Origin: Pachyseris speciosa
Lineage: Eukaryota; Cnidaria; Anthozoa; Scleractinia; Pachyseridae
Length of the DNA: 64,000 nucleotides
NCBI GenBank assembly: GCA_016490735.1
Contig: JAEMWC010000216.1
Coordinates: 600,001 to 664,000 of the forward strand
Reading direction: 5' to 3'
In this document: piece after piece, positions 32,515 to 45,185 of the stretch
Numbering within the stretch: the first letter of the stretch is position 1
Layout: the number at the start of each line of letters is the position of its first letter
Position numbers and translations under genes: made by a program
Notes under the pieces: model-generated
Seen by the model: only the letters and a program-made list of their open reading frames with translations
Told to the model about the DNA's origin: nothing
The model's database searches: none

Positions 32515-33275
32515 GATGGAGAGACAACCACGACTACGGGTAAATTATTTTAAACTGGATTTTCTCAGGCCATTTCAAGGTCTCTCGAAATTGAGCTGGG
32601 CTGAGCTGAGACGCGATTTCGAGTCGATTGTAAGCAGTGGACGGTTCGATTTCGTGAGCAAAACAAAATTCAACGGCTGCGTTTCACTCGCCCGATCGGT
32701 AAACTTGCCTGGCCTGTGCAACAGAAATTCCATCGCCCCGAAAAGTTTCAGGAGCGGCCCACTGCCTGTGAGTACACACGAGAAAAAACAAAAGCTCATA
32801 CCAAACAACAACAATTGTGGCCGAGTTGTCAACAATTCTTCGTATGAAGTTTACGATACCTGCGATCGGTCTTCATCTTGATTTTTCTAGTTCCTTACAA
32901 GTGATTTTTCTTGAGTAGAAGTTTAATTTGTCGATATCTGAGTTTTGTGGGCCCCTTTCCACCATAATTTTCCTCGAAGTGTCGATACAGCGATATGGCT
33001 GACAGCAGATATGGCTGACAGCAGATTGGACGTTTGACCCTCGGTATAAGAAGTCACGAAAGGTGTGCGATATATAAGCTGATCGCCGATTGGGCGGAAA
33101 AAAATTCCTTGCCAGAAAATTTCCGCCCAATCAGGAAACTGTATTTCAATGGCTTCTGGAACTAGTCCGATAAAGAAATGTTCCCAGGGGCTCTCCTGTC
33201 CGTCTTGTAAACTTTCGCTCGTCCTGAATCTTCGTCCCAACCCTACTCTCTGCCCCTGGGTCTCCGAGGATGGTT
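32515..33275. repeat. dispersed repeat, inverted partner of 22,385-23,100
   Basis: It ends at 33,255-33,275 with cccctgggtctccgaggatg. The reverse complement aligns along its length with the 22.4-kb copy, with many substitutions. Confidence 0.7.
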
Positions 33276-34284
33276 TCCTTCTGTAAGCAAAGCCGTATGC
33301 AAATGAGCAAAAATGTAAACAATGACGTAAGCATGAAGCCGGAATGGCGTAGCTGACCGTGTATATTGTTAAGAACCTGGGAACTACTCAACAGGCTCTT
33401 TTCCTGCGACCTTTTCAAGCTTTCTGGTGCTCATGGGATAGTCTATGAAGGCTTCAGACTAAAACAGCTGGAAAGACGAAATCGAGACCTTTCATTCGAT
33501 ACCAAACACGACCGGAAAACTTTCAAGATTTTGGTATGTCAGCGCGCTTTTCTTGCTACACTGAGGGGCAATATGGAGTCGGTTTTAGTTCTTGATGGGA
33601 TACAGTGATCTTTATTTTTAATAAAGTTCGAAGCCGTCTGAAAGCTGAAGAAGAAAGAATAAAGGTTGGATACTTCATTACTTCGGTAAGAATCGTATGT
33701 TTTTTGTTTTAGAAAATACGCCTCCTTGTGGCTGCAATTTGCTAAACTAGAAGCTTAAGTTTACGATGATATCAATATGTTTTCAGGAAGAGGCGAAAAT
33801 TACACCATGGTATCATCCTAAGTCCTTTTGTGGTTTAAGTCACTTTTAGCGAATCGACGAGCATCTAATCCCTGGAAAGAAGTGAGACTTGGTAGAAGAA
33901 ATATTTCTGCATATCGGACACACTGTTCAAGAGGTTCTTTCAGCCCTTTGAGTGACAGTAGAAAATAATCTTTTCGGGAAAACGCGAGGGATTTTTGGCG
34001 GACGTTTTAGTCAGCACTGATAAACCTTGAAGAAGTGAAAGTAGCGGCATACTTAGTACTTGTCTAAAGAGACAGCCAGACTATGCCGCACGGTTTGCTG
34101 TTGCCCATTATGTTCAAACGGAGAAATAATTGCCCGTGAGTATGCTAAGGAGAGAGCCATGTTAAGTAAAGAATTAAAATATCATCAGCAGGGGATTCGG
34201 CGATTAACGGAGAAGGTAAGCCGGATATAAAAATATTTTTATAAGAATGAAATAATAATAAATATAAATCATGTATATTTCATC

Positions 34285-34289
<5 letters not shown>

Positions 34290-34330
<41 letters not shown>
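34290..34330. repeat. (ATT)n microsatellite
   Basis: About 13 trinucleotide units, ending at ataaatat. Confidence 0.95.
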
Positions 34331-34331
<1 letters not shown>

Positions 34332-34344
34332 ATATATTTTATAA

Positions 34345-34885
34345 TGGTAATAGAACTGAGTTTGATGTGTTTGATTCATCCTTTAATCATAACAATTACC
34401 ATGTGATTGGTGTGTAAACTGCTTTATTTTGCTCTAATTAATCTACAAAGTTGTAATTGGACAGTGTAATCGGACAGTTACATGAGCCAATCATTTTAGT
34501 CCTCTCAACTAAATCCACCAATCATAACATTGATTATAATCACAGTCTATAGTAACCAATTCAAGAGACTGATTTTTGAGGTTTAGTCTCTGGCGACTGT
34601 TTTTGAAAAAAATCTTAACAGGCAGTTTGCAATCTATTCTCCATATTTTTAATTGTGATATTTAAGAATAGCTATTAGAAGCCCTTTTTCAAATGAACTT
34701 TTACTGTTGTGGGAAACTGTAATTGTTACGATTATTTGGTAACCAGACATCATGTCGTCCAATTCAGTCTGTAATCATACTCGTGATTAACAAATCGAAC
34801 TCCGGTTTCTCAGTCGTCCGATTTTGTTATCACTTGTATGATTACAGACTGAATTGGACTCGGCTCAGTTCTATTACCATTATAA
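34345..34885. repeat. inverted-repeat segment around agactgaattggac
   Basis: Left words ataatggtaatagaactgag (34,342-34,361) recur in reverse complement at about 34,863-34,884 (ctcagttctattaccattat). Further inside, cacatgattggtgt-like and atcatacaagtgataac words also pair. This is a likely TIR element inside the intron of the decayed gene. Confidence 0.6.
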
Positions 34886-35075
34886 ATAAGGTCAGGGTTT
34901 AAGACCCTTCGCTGCACACACGTATCCAAAATTTATGGGAGTTGCCCCCGTGCATTGGCACTATGATATTCTAATTCATCCAGTCAGCTTGGGAGTTAAG
35001 ACAATGGTCTGACCAGTGTGCCTTTTAATACACTGACTGGAGTCTTTTCCAGTTACCTTGGGAATGATAGTCATA

Positions 35076-35112
<37 letters not shown>
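35076..35112. repeat. (AAT)n microsatellite
   Basis: About 12 trinucleotide units. Confidence 0.95.
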
Positions 35113-35115
<3 letters not shown>

Positions 35116-35956
35116 GATTTGTTATGATTGATAATTGCCAACATTTGCTGGCAAAGCAAGCACCAAAGGTGATAATTTTTTTTATAAGCACCTTATCTGC
35201 ATAAATATATTTACAGATTGTAAAAAGGCAGATGCAACCAGCATGCCAGCAGGAAGGAACTTACATGTAGTCCCCATAAAAGCTGACCACCTAAATTTAA
35301 CAAATAGAATGTGGTTTAGCGTGCTCTGTACTCTTATCGACGATACGTGTCATCTCAGTGGTCAAGATGTTGTGGACTCACAAGGCTTGTTTGTTACCAC
35401 AATATCAAAGATAACAAAAGAAATCTTTGTCCAGATTTGTTGACAATTGAAAACTCCGACTTTAAATTGCACGCGCTGTATTATGCAAATGAGCTACTTG
35501 GACTCATCATACTTTCCTTTCAAAAATTTTTGCAAACTCGTTTGACATGCAGAAACAATAGAAACAAAAATATTTGGGAAAAGAGTAATAACGCATACTC
35601 TTTGTCAATGAGAGTACAGACTACCATAAACCACATTTTGATTTGTTTTTTAGCACAATATCAGCATCAAAGAAAATGTTTTTTCAGACCGCGAGCTGAA
35701 AAAGGCATTGCGTGACACACTGACGCGAGCAGCATGCTATGGACTCTTATCGACAATGGCAAATTAGCCAATCAGATTGCGAGATTAGCAGCAATTGTGG
35801 TAAAAAAAGAACTAACAATGAGTAAAAATATTTTTCTAACTAAATTTTTCAGATAACCAAAGCCAAAGAGGCTGTTAGTCATCTAGGCAATGAGGTTAAT
35901 AAGAACCAGTCAAGTACATCTAAAGGTGGTTAGATACCTAGCCAGCTAGGTACATC

Positions 35957-35971
35957 AATAGATAGATAGAC

Positions 35972-36033
<62 letters not shown>
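35957..36033. repeat. (GATA)n(GACA)n microsatellite
   Basis: Tetranucleotide gata repeats change into gaca repeats at the right end. Confidence 0.95.
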
Positions 36034-36034
<1 letters not shown>

Positions 36035-36761
36035 GGCAGAAAGATAAGCTGAGATAAACTGCAATTTATGGATGCATAAATGAACATGTAGTGGCAGTCA
36101 GATACAATGCAGTGTATATTACATTTCAAATGTTGATCCTGTGGAAGTAACCTATTGAAGTTTGGAAAAAAATATAGCTGGCTCATTTTTTGGAGCAAAA
36201 TGTCATGGTGTATATTAAAAAGGCTTCAAATATTATTACTTTCATATTTGTATAATTTGCAAAAAACAGTGTACTGGTACATTCATAATTTTTTTTCAAG
36301 TTGACATGTGAGGCCTTTACTGATCAAAATTAAACTCAACAATAAATAATAAATTATTACAAATTATTATTTTATTCTCTTTTTAAACAGGGCCCTGTAA
36401 TCGTCTGCCAACTTCGATTACAGCAGCCACCACATTTTGCAAACACTAAAGCGAAGACGGGCAGAAACCTTTCAAGCAGGCTGAAAAATCCATGGGGGCA
36501 CAAAAAACAATCCTAAACCAGCATTAGATGGCCTTTATTCTGCCATCCAAAAAGAAGTGCAAAACCAATGTTTTAGGAGACTATGTTTTAACTGATATAA
36601 AAACAGCAAACTATGTAGTCAAAAAATGTAAAGAGAGAGAATTAGCCTCCTTTGAAGGCTCTAAAGATAATATTTTGAGGAGCATAGAAACTTGCTATAG
36701 TGCAGGAGTTATGGGAAAAAGAAAATATCAAGCTGTGCATACAGCAACCACCATTAAGGCC

Positions 36762-36779
36762 GGGGGGGGGGGGGGGGGG
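36762..36779. repeat. poly-G tract interrupting the decayed gene
   Basis: About 18 consecutive G at the point where the frame of the unknown protein is lost, so either an expansion or a sequencing slip. Confidence 0.85.
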
Positions 36780-37649
36780 TCCAGAATTTATGGCTAATTG
36801 TCCCATACCAAAGCTCCTTAGATACATGTACCTACAACAAGCTTGTAAGTGAAGTTCAGAAAATAGATATTGATAAAGTTTACTCAGTCAAAGAAGACTT
36901 TTTTTCTGATGATGATGAGAATGTAAGTGGTTGTTACCGGGACCTAAGAGGGTATTTACCCCGCCTTGAAGCTTTCTACCTTACTATGCAAAATGCCCGA
37001 AAAGATGCCCTAAAGTGGTTTGGGGAGACTGAAGGAACTGTTCTTGTTGCGTTTGGTGGGGATGGGTGCCCTTTTAGGAAGAATGAATCAGCTTGCTCAT
37101 TCCTTATCAGTTTCTTTAATGTTGGGAAAAGACCTTGGCAGAAGAATATTATAGGGAAAATGCATTATTCCTTCCAACCTCTGTCAATCCCACCATTTAG
37201 ACAATAGTTCATGTTGTACCTGTGCATGCTAAAAAAAACAAGTCTTTAATAAATATAAACAAGGTCTATTCACAGTGACCATGGAGGGCCGTGAAGCAAA
37301 GCACATTGCTTTACAAAAACTGAGTGTCGACACTACTTACCAGAAAAGATGGTATGAAATTTTCAGACACGAATTCATTATGTTGATTTGGCTCCCTGAA
37401 CAACAGCATGAGCCCTGTCCTTACACAACCAGCAAAAGTGTCTAAATCCCTCAGAGAGTATTTGATGACAATGCATATTGCTATTGTGGTTTACACAAAG
37501 CCAATCTTACAGATGAAAGTTGTAGTTTCTGCAGTGACAAACTCATGGATCTAATCAGTGCAAGTGTAAGGGAAAGAAACATGGTCTCAGGTTTAGTTTT
37601 GACCAGGTTTAATGCACTAGACAGTATTACTTTTATTAGTGCCTAAAGG

Positions 37650-38440
37650 GCTACAAGTAAAACAACAACTGAACGTGGAACATTATAAGTGTAAAAGCAA
37701 GCAAATGTTGTGAGACTATACCTGATATCATGAAGAACAGTAACCGCATAGTTTAACTTTTTCTGTAACTGAACATTTAAGTTAAAAGCCACAGTTGAGC
37801 TGTTATCAGTCATGCATTAATGTGGACATACATGTAATGTTACCATTGCTCATGTGCAACGTAATAATATTTAAACCACTGTAAGTGAGGTGTACTCCCT
37901 GCTTACACACAATATCATTTGAATAGTGTCCAGTGTTAACTCGTTTCTCATGCTTACAGTCGAACCATGAGTACGTAACGAAAAGATAAAATTGTCAAAA
38001 CAGTTTCTGCACTGGTTAAAGCATGACTGATAAAACTGCCTGGGCTGGATGAATCTTAATTTACAAAGTAAATTAAATATTTTGTACATTGTTGTTAAAA
38101 TGTTATTGGAACTTGTAATGTGGTGCTTATTAAACCACTGCTGTTTACACTTGAGAAAGTTTGTAGGAGCACTTATTTAATAAAAAGCTAAACAGATTTG
38201 AAAACACTTTGTTTTGATGTCCAACAGCCAGCATTTAATATAAGTTAAAACGTACTTAGTGTCCAACAATCTATGCTACTAGGGAAAGGATTGTTCTAAG
38301 CAAAAGTTTGGGGGAATCTATTTTTTCTCTCCACATTCCTTATTCATGAAATCCATAGCCAAATAGATTCCAGCACCCATACTTACATGTTAAAGAAACA
38401 CGCCTCCTTTTACGGTCATATAATATGACGAAAGGTTTGT
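37650..38440. other. no gene recognised
   Basis: Non-coding DNA between the two convergent pieces of the unknown gene family. Confidence 0.35.
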
Positions 38441-38449
38441 CAGTGCTTA

Positions 38450-39052
38450 CTAAACTTTCGCCAAAAATCCCTCGCGTTTGCCCCCAAAAGATTTCTTCAG
38501 ACTCATGTTAAGTATGTCATCTTTGGGAATGTCACTTAACTTCGAAAGATCACGAACTAGGCGCTTCTTTTCCGTAAAGTTTATCCTGTTATTCCGTGTT
38601 ATTTTCTACTGTTACTACAAAGGTTGAAACACCCTCTTGAACGCAGTGTCTGATATGCAGAAATATTTCTTCAATCAAGTCTCGCCTTTTATGCTCCATG
38701 AATTCGCTAAAAGTCGCCTGTGGATCGATTTTAACCACATACAGACTTCGGATGATACTATAGGCCAAACTGGAGCATAAGACATCAGGACTTTATCCAT
38801 GGCATTTACACCCGTTTTGTGCCTGGAGTAAACATTCCGTAGCATTCCCTTCGCGTCCTCCCGAAAGCTGGTATAATTGCGCATCGAATGCCGTAAACAG
38901 TTAAAATTATCCATGCACATCTTTAAAAGGTCTTCTAGAGGCAGAACCTCTATCTCTTCATCCATTTCCTCCACATTCCACACTTCCTCTAAGACTTCCT
39001 CTACCGAGAGAGAAGACGCCGAAGCCGCCATATTGTTTTGTGATCCCGACAT
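38450..39052 (-). pseudogene. first exon of an unknown protein, inverted relative to the decayed gene
   Basis: A minus-strand ATG at 39,052 opens 125 codons: MSGSQNNMAASASSLSVEEV, an acidic stretch (EEVWNVEEMDEEIEVLPLED), then MCMDNFNCLRHSMRNYTSFR. After a frameshift near 38,690 it continues as EFMEHKRRDLIEEIFLHIRH and CVQEGVSTFVVTVENN. That last block is the inverted homologue of plus-strand 33,850-34,010, so it belongs to the same gene family. The frame starts cleanly and is long for this AT-rich DNA, which suggests a fairly recent copy. Confidence 0.45.
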
Positions 39053-39129
39053 GCGTGTGCATTACCGCTGTACAATGTGAAACTTAACAGCGGTCACTAA
39101 ATAAACCTTTTTTCGCAACAGCTGACCCG

Positions 39130-39390
39130 GCGTGTTTCTTCAAAACAAAGGTTAACCGCCGGCGAACGGAAGTAGCAGTTCAGTTCAGCAGACGTTCGTG
39201 GGCATGGACGCGTGACGAGCCCAAAGACGTCTGCGAAGGAGGCTACTTGCGTCGGGTCTCCTTGCAACTTCGGGTGCACAGGTGTCTTTCGCACGCCCCA
39301 CAATCCATCGCCGAAATTGGAGACTACTCTCAGTCTAACATCTATTTAGCAGCACCCTATTTAACGGTCAGTTGTCAAAGTCCTCGCATT
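39130..39390. repeat. dispersed repeat related to 20,300-20,520 and 21,750-21,875
   Basis: The left half matches the reverse complement of 21,762-21,875 (cagcagacgttcgtgggca, gacgtctgcg). The right half matches 20,390-20,520 in direct orientation (gtgtctttcgcacgccccac, gtcagttgtcaaag). The two earlier sites are therefore the two ends of one element family. Confidence 0.65.
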
Positions 39391-39453
39391 TACTTCTCCT
39401 AATTACTGTAAGTAATTCCTCATGGGTGCCTTCTGTCTGTGATTTTTTTTCTT

Positions 39454-39985
39454 ACATAACGAGCCAGAGGTTCTTAGCAACCACAAAAATACCTCTGGAT
39501 CCCGCTGAGATAGGGGGCAATTTGCCACCAATCTCAGCAGGATATCCAGCTACTCTGAACATTCCAATGTAATCGAATCGCTTCTGGCACTCGTTTCTGT
39601 TTGATATGGGGCGTCAATTTTCACGCTTATCTGTCATAATCCTTAAACGTGAACGTTTATTTATAGCGAGAGTTTAATTAAATTCTATCTTTAGACCTGA
39701 TGCACACGAAACATGACTGCGGGAACGGGAAAACGAAACCCAATAGTTTGTTTTGGTTTTGATGAATTACTCTTGAGGTAGGCTCACCGGTTCCAGAAAA
39801 TAGCACTAAATTACAACCAAAGGCTCGAGTTTTCTTTGTTTCTCTTTCGCATGCAATATCGGAAAAACAATAGGGCTGTTTATACGAGAGAAAATAAGCC
39901 GCGGCTTACTCTGGTCGCGGCATACATAAGAAGCTAGGCCAGGATAAGCCGCAGCTTGAGAAAGCCGTGAACATAGATTTTGTAC
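39454..39985. repeat. direct repeat A, copy 1, left of the giant palindrome
   Basis: From acataacgagccagaggttc to tagattttgtacc this 0.53-kb block is almost identical to 43,325-43,876, with small indels (tttt-gatgaattactct near 39,760; a deletion near 39,930). It contains the palindrome taagccgcggctta. Confidence 0.85.
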
Positions 39986-41086
39986 CATTCATAACGAGCC
40001 AGAGATAACCGGAAGTTAAAAAATCTCCCAAGTCTGGTGTGACGTTATAGGTCTGCATTAGAGCCGTCAACGTACTCCATTTGTGGTTTCACTGCAGGAG
40101 CATCTTAGCACACCTTGAAAGAAGAATTGTTTTTGCGCTTCAGCGGCAGAATTTAATTTACCGGCACGCGGCACGCTTACGCCTTGTTCTTATGGCATTT
40201 TATGGTTTTACTTGTACGATGAAACGCTAGTTTTGTCAAATGTTATGCTTTAGCGATTCGTTGAGATTTTCGAGGGGATAATCGGCATATCTCGGTATGT
40301 GATGGACAGAAATTACAGACAGTGACGCCTTCTCAGGCTGAAATTCTGTTTTACCGGGTGATTTCATTGTCGTGCAATGGACTTTGGTAAGTTGTAACTA
40401 TATTTTAAGCCGAAGTAAATCGCCTTCAGACAATTTTAAAAGCGGAAATACGAACGTAAGAGGTAAGATCGACGTAACTTTCGATTTTGTGACATTGGTA
40501 CGTTTGGTAGGAATCGCCCACGACATTTTCCCTGGGATTATATTCTAATGTAAATTTTCTGTAAGATTTGATTGAGTTGGAATTCCTTCGGTTTCGGACC
40601 ATTGTTGAGCGGCAATCTTTCTGTTCAAGCGTATTTATGTATATGTAGCAAAGTTCATGTATATTCCGGCGGCAAATTAATTATAATCTGGCGGCAAATT
40701 TAATATGAAGCCGCGAAATACGCGCTCACTCGTCATCGATCCACGATAATGAAAATCGGGCTGGTGAGGGGGGCGCGGAAGTGGGCGGCTCCTTATTTTG
40801 TCTTTATAACTGGATATGGGTACTTATATCTTTTACATAGCTGCTCTCTGTCAAAGCACAAATATTTTATCTGGCGACTATTTCTTCCACTTATGGTGGT
40901 GATTAAAATAGTGGCAGTTTGAAAATTGAAAATTATCGTTGGAGAATATATTATCGTCCAGAAACAAATTCTGAAAGCCTTTTCAAACTACCAAGGAGTT
41001 TAGGACTCTGTGTTTGTTTGTACGTGGAAAATAGCAATAGTAAAATATTCAAGTGACTTAGCATATGTAACTTGCAGATAAAAATT

Positions 41087-42640
41087 TAGGGAAATGTTCT
41101 ATATCTTTTCTGGTCCATTCAGGTTGAGGTCCTGGCATCACGGTATGCCTGAGTGCTACTGGGATATATACCATGAACAGTTTTATGAAGTGCAGATAAA
41201 AATCTAGGAAAATGTTCAATATCTTTTCTGGTTCATCCAGGTTGAAGCCCTGGCATCACTGTATGCCTGAGCGCTTCTGGGATATATAACATGAACATTT
41301 TTTGAAGCGCAGATAAAAAAATAGGCAAATGTTCTGTATCTTTTCTGGTTCATCCAGGTTGAGGTCCTGGCATCACTGTATGCCTGAGTGCTTCTGGGAT
41401 ATATAACATGAACAGTTTTTTGAAGTGCAGACAAAAATCTAGGAAAATGTTCAATATCTTTCCTGGGTCATCCAGGTTGAAGTCCTGGCATCACTGTATG
41501 CCTGAGCGCTTCTGAGATATTTAACATAACAGGTTTTTTTGGGAAATTGCAGATAAAAATTTAGGCAAATGTTCTATATCTTTTCTGGTTCATCCAGTTT
41601 GAGGTCCTGGCATCCCTGTATGCCTGAGTGCTTCTGGGATATATAACATGAACAGTTTTTTGAAGTGCACACAAAAATCTAGGAAAATGTTCAATATCTT
41701 TTCTGCTTCATCCAGGTTGAAGTCCTGGCATGACTGTATGCCTGAGCGCTTCTGAGATATTTAACATAACAGGTTTTTTTGGAAATGCAGATAAAAATTT
41801 AGGCAAATGTTCTATATCTTTTCTGGTTCATCCAGGTTGAGGTCATGGCATCACTGTATGCCTGAGTGCTTCTGGGATATATAACATGAACAGTTTTTTG
41901 AAGTGCAGACAAAAATCTAGGAAAATGTTCAATATCTTTTCTGGTTCATCCAGGTTGAAGTCCTGGCATTACTGTATGCCTGAGCGCTTCTGAGATATTT
42001 AACATAACAGGTTTTTTTGGAAATGCAGATAAAAATTTAGGCAAATGTTCTATATCTTTTCTGGTTCATCCAGGTTGAGGTCATGGCATCACTGTATGCC
42101 TGAGTGCTTCTGGGATATATAACATGAACAGTTTTTTGAAGTGCAGACAAAAATCTAGGAAAATGTTCAATATCTTTTCTGGTTCATCCAGGTTGAAGTC
42201 CTGGCATTACTGTATGCCTGAGCGCTTCTGAGATATTTAACATAACAGGTTTTTTTGGAAATGCAGATAAAAATTTAGGCAAATGTTCTATATCTTTTCT
42301 GGTTCATCCAGGTTGAGGTCATGGCATCACTGTATGCCTGAGTGTTTCTGGGATATATAACATGAGCATTTTTTTAAAGTGCAGATAGAAATCTAGGCAA
42401 ATTTTCCATATCTTTTCTGGTTCATCCAGGTTGAGGTCATGGCATCACTGTATGCCTGAGTGCTTCTGGGATATATAACATGAACAGTTTTTTGAAGTGC
42501 AGATAAAAATCTAGGAAAATGTTCCATATCTTTTCTGGTTCATGCAGGTTGAGGTCCTGGCATCACTGTATGCCTGAGTGCTTCTGGGATATATAACATG
42601 AACAGTTTTATGAAGTGCAGATAAAAATCTAGGCAAATGT
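41087..42640. repeat. 118-bp satellite, about 13 copies, left arm
   Basis: Monomers share ggttcatccaggttgaggtc, tggcatcactgtatgcctga and gggatatataacatgaacag. Two variants alternate (gaagtcctgg with gagatatttaacataacagg, against gaggtcatgg with gggatatataacatgaacag). In the middle of the array the repeat unit is therefore a dimer of about 237 bp. Confidence 0.92.
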
Positions 42641-43326
42641 TGTAAGCACGTTTAATGACCAAAACGTTTTACATTTGGTACATTTCTTTGCAGAACAATA
42701 ACGCGTTCGGATGACTGTATTTTTCGAGAACGTTTTCCTTACTTTAATGCCCTTCAGAGTAATTTAGTCCTTCGACAGTTCGCCAGCATTTTCCAAGTTA
42801 AACAAATTTTAACAATCGGGAAAGAATTAGAAAAAGGAGAAGTTATATTTTGAAATGATGATTTCGATACAGTCGCCGTTGTCGCTTTTCCTGCCAAGGT
42901 CGGTTTCGGAAGTCGAATACTGAAACTTCCCCTTCGACGTTTGCCGAGATTATTGAGGAATTATTCAACGAGAATTTTATCAGTTCCTAGGGAAACCGTA
43001 CGGATAGTAAAAGTTCTGTTCATGAGCACGCAACGATATCACATATTGAAGCGAATTATTTTAGCTCAGTGATGTTAATTTACTTTCACGGTGTTCAAGA
43101 AGGGTAATAATTGCAGACTGATTTGTGTAAATTACTCGCAAATATGTTCACTATTACCATGTATTGCAAGTATGTTTGATTTAGGAATACGAGCGAATTT
43201 TAATTAGCGTTCAAAAGAGATATATCTCCCTCCAAAAACAAAACACATTCGGGCCGTTTATACGAGAGAAAATAAGCCGCGGCTTACTCTGGCCACGGCT
43301 TTCATAAGACGCGAACACTCCGTATA

Positions 43327-43879
43327 CATAACGAGCCAGAGGTTCTTAGCAACCACAAAAATACCTCTGGATCCCGCTGAGATAGGGGGCAATTTGCCAC
43401 CAATCTCAGCAGGATATCCAGCTACTCTGAACATTCCAATGTAATCGAATCGCTTCTGGCACTCGTTTCTGTTTGATATGGGGCGTCAATTTTCACGCTT
43501 ATCTGTCATAATCCTTAAACGTGAACGTTTATTTATGGCGAGAGTTTAATCAAATTCTATCTTTAGACCTGATGCACACGAAACATGACTGCGGGAACGG
43601 GAAAACGAACCCAATAGTTTGTTTTGTTTGAGGTAGGCTCACCGGTTCCAGAAAATAGCACTAAATTACAACCAAACGTTCGAGTTTTCTTTGTTTCTCT
43701 TTCGCATGCAATATCGGAAAAACAATAGGGCTGTTTATACGAGAGAAAATAAGCCGCGGCTTACTCTGGCCGCAGCTTACATAAGACGCGAAAGGAACCA
43801 TTTATACGAGTAAAAACACCAAGCTAGGCCAGGATAAGCCGCAGCTTGAGAAAGCCGTCAACATAGATTTTGTACCCTT
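43327..43879. repeat. direct repeat A, copy 2, spacer of the palindrome
   Basis: Copy of 39,454-39,985 in the same orientation. Its end shows gtttatacgagagaaaataa and taagccgcggctta words also found in the flanking arms. Confidence 0.85.
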
Positions 43880-44565
43880 TATACGGACTGTTCGCGTCTT
43901 ATGTAAGCCGTGGCCAGAGTAAGCCGCGGCTTATTTTCTCTCGTATAAACGGCCCTAATGTGTTTTGTTTTTGGAGGGAGATATATCTCTTTTGAACGCT
44001 AATTAAAATTCGCTCGTATTCCTAAATCAAACATACTTGCAATACATGGTAATAGTGAACATATTTGCGAGTAATTTACACAAATCAGTCTGCAATTATT
44101 ACCCTTCTTGAACACCGTGAAAGTAAATTAACATCACTGAGCTAAAATAATTCGCTTCAATATGTGATATCGTTGCGTGCTCATGAACAGAACTTTTACT
44201 ATCCGTACGGTTTCCCTAGGAACTGATAAAATTCTCGTTGAATAATTCCTCAATAATCTCGGCAAACGTCGAAGGGGAAGTTTCAGTATTCGACTTCCGA
44301 AACCGACCTTGGCAGGAAAAGCGACAACGGCGACTGTATCGAAATCATCATTTCAAAATATAACTTCTCCTTTTTCTAATTCTTTCCCGATTGTTAGAAT
44401 TTATTTAACTTGGAAAATGCTGGCGAACTGTCGAAGGACTAAATTACTCTGAAGGGCATTAAAGTAAGGAAAACGTTCTCGAAAAATACAGTCATCCGAA
44501 CGCGTTATTGTTCTGCAAAGAAATGTACCAAATGTAAAACGTTTTGGTCATTAAACGTGCTTACA

Positions 44566-45185
44566 ACATTTGCCTAGATTTTTATCTGCACTTCATAAAA
44601 CTGTTCATGTTATATATCCCAGAAGCACGCAGGCATACAGTGATGCCAGGACCTCAACCTGGATGAACCAGAAAAGATATGGAACATTTTCCTAGATTTT
44701 TATCTGCACTTCAAAAAACTGTTCATGTTATATATCCCAGAAGCACTCAGGCATACAGTGATGCCAGGACCTCAACCTGGATGAACCAGAAAAGATATGG
44801 AAAATTTGCCTAGATTTCTATCTGCACTTTAAAAAAATGCTCATGTTATATATCCCAGAAGCACTCAGGCATACAGTGATGCCAGGACCTCAACCTGGAT
44901 GAACCAGAAAAGATATAGAACATTTGCCTAAATTTTTATCTGCATTTCCAAAAAAACCTGTTATGTTAAATATCTCAGAAGCGCTCAGGCATACAGTGAT
45001 GCCAGGACTTCAACCTGGATGAACCAGAAAAGATATTGAACATTTTCCTAGATTTTTATCTGCACTTCATAAAACTGTTCATGTTATATATCCCAGAAGC
45101 ACTCAGGCATACAGTGATGCCAGGACCTCAACCTGAATGGACCAGAAAAGATATAGAACATTTCCCTAAATTTTTATCTGCAAGT
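44566..45185. repeat. 118-bp satellite, about 5 copies, right arm (inverted)
   Basis: Reverse-complement copies of the left-arm satellite. Both variants occur, but there are only about five monomers. Confidence 0.92.

Larger units (their letters stand above)
33360..37640 (+). pseudogene. decayed multi-exon gene of unknown family, probably mobile
   Basis: Protein-like segments follow in order on the plus strand. One near 33,375-33,535 contains LFKLSGAHGIVYEGFRLKQL. One near 33,890-34,010 contains EEIFLHIGHTVQ. One at 34,090-34,216 has AREYAKERAMLSKELKYHQQ before a donor gtaagc. One from 35,853 after an acceptor has ITKAKEAVSHLGNEVNKNQS. One at 36,500-36,760 has TANYVVKKCKERELASFEGS. One at 36,900-37,140 has YLPRLEAFYLTMQNARKDAL and VLVAFGGDGCPF. 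Then come EGREAKHIALQKLSVDTTYQ near 37,290 and NAYCYCGLHKANLTDESCSF near 37,470. Frameshifts, stops and a poly-G tract break it. I do not recognise the family. The RNase-H-like feel of VAFGGDG is only a guess. Confidence 0.45.

Noticed and set aside
41216..41434. Open frame with a repeated peptide across the satellite
   Set aside because: The frame results from two satellite monomers. It is not kept in other monomers and has no start or splice context.
41087..42640. Satellite as a CRISPR array
   Set aside because: Monomers are continuous with no unique spacers, the host is a eukaryote, and no cas genes are present.
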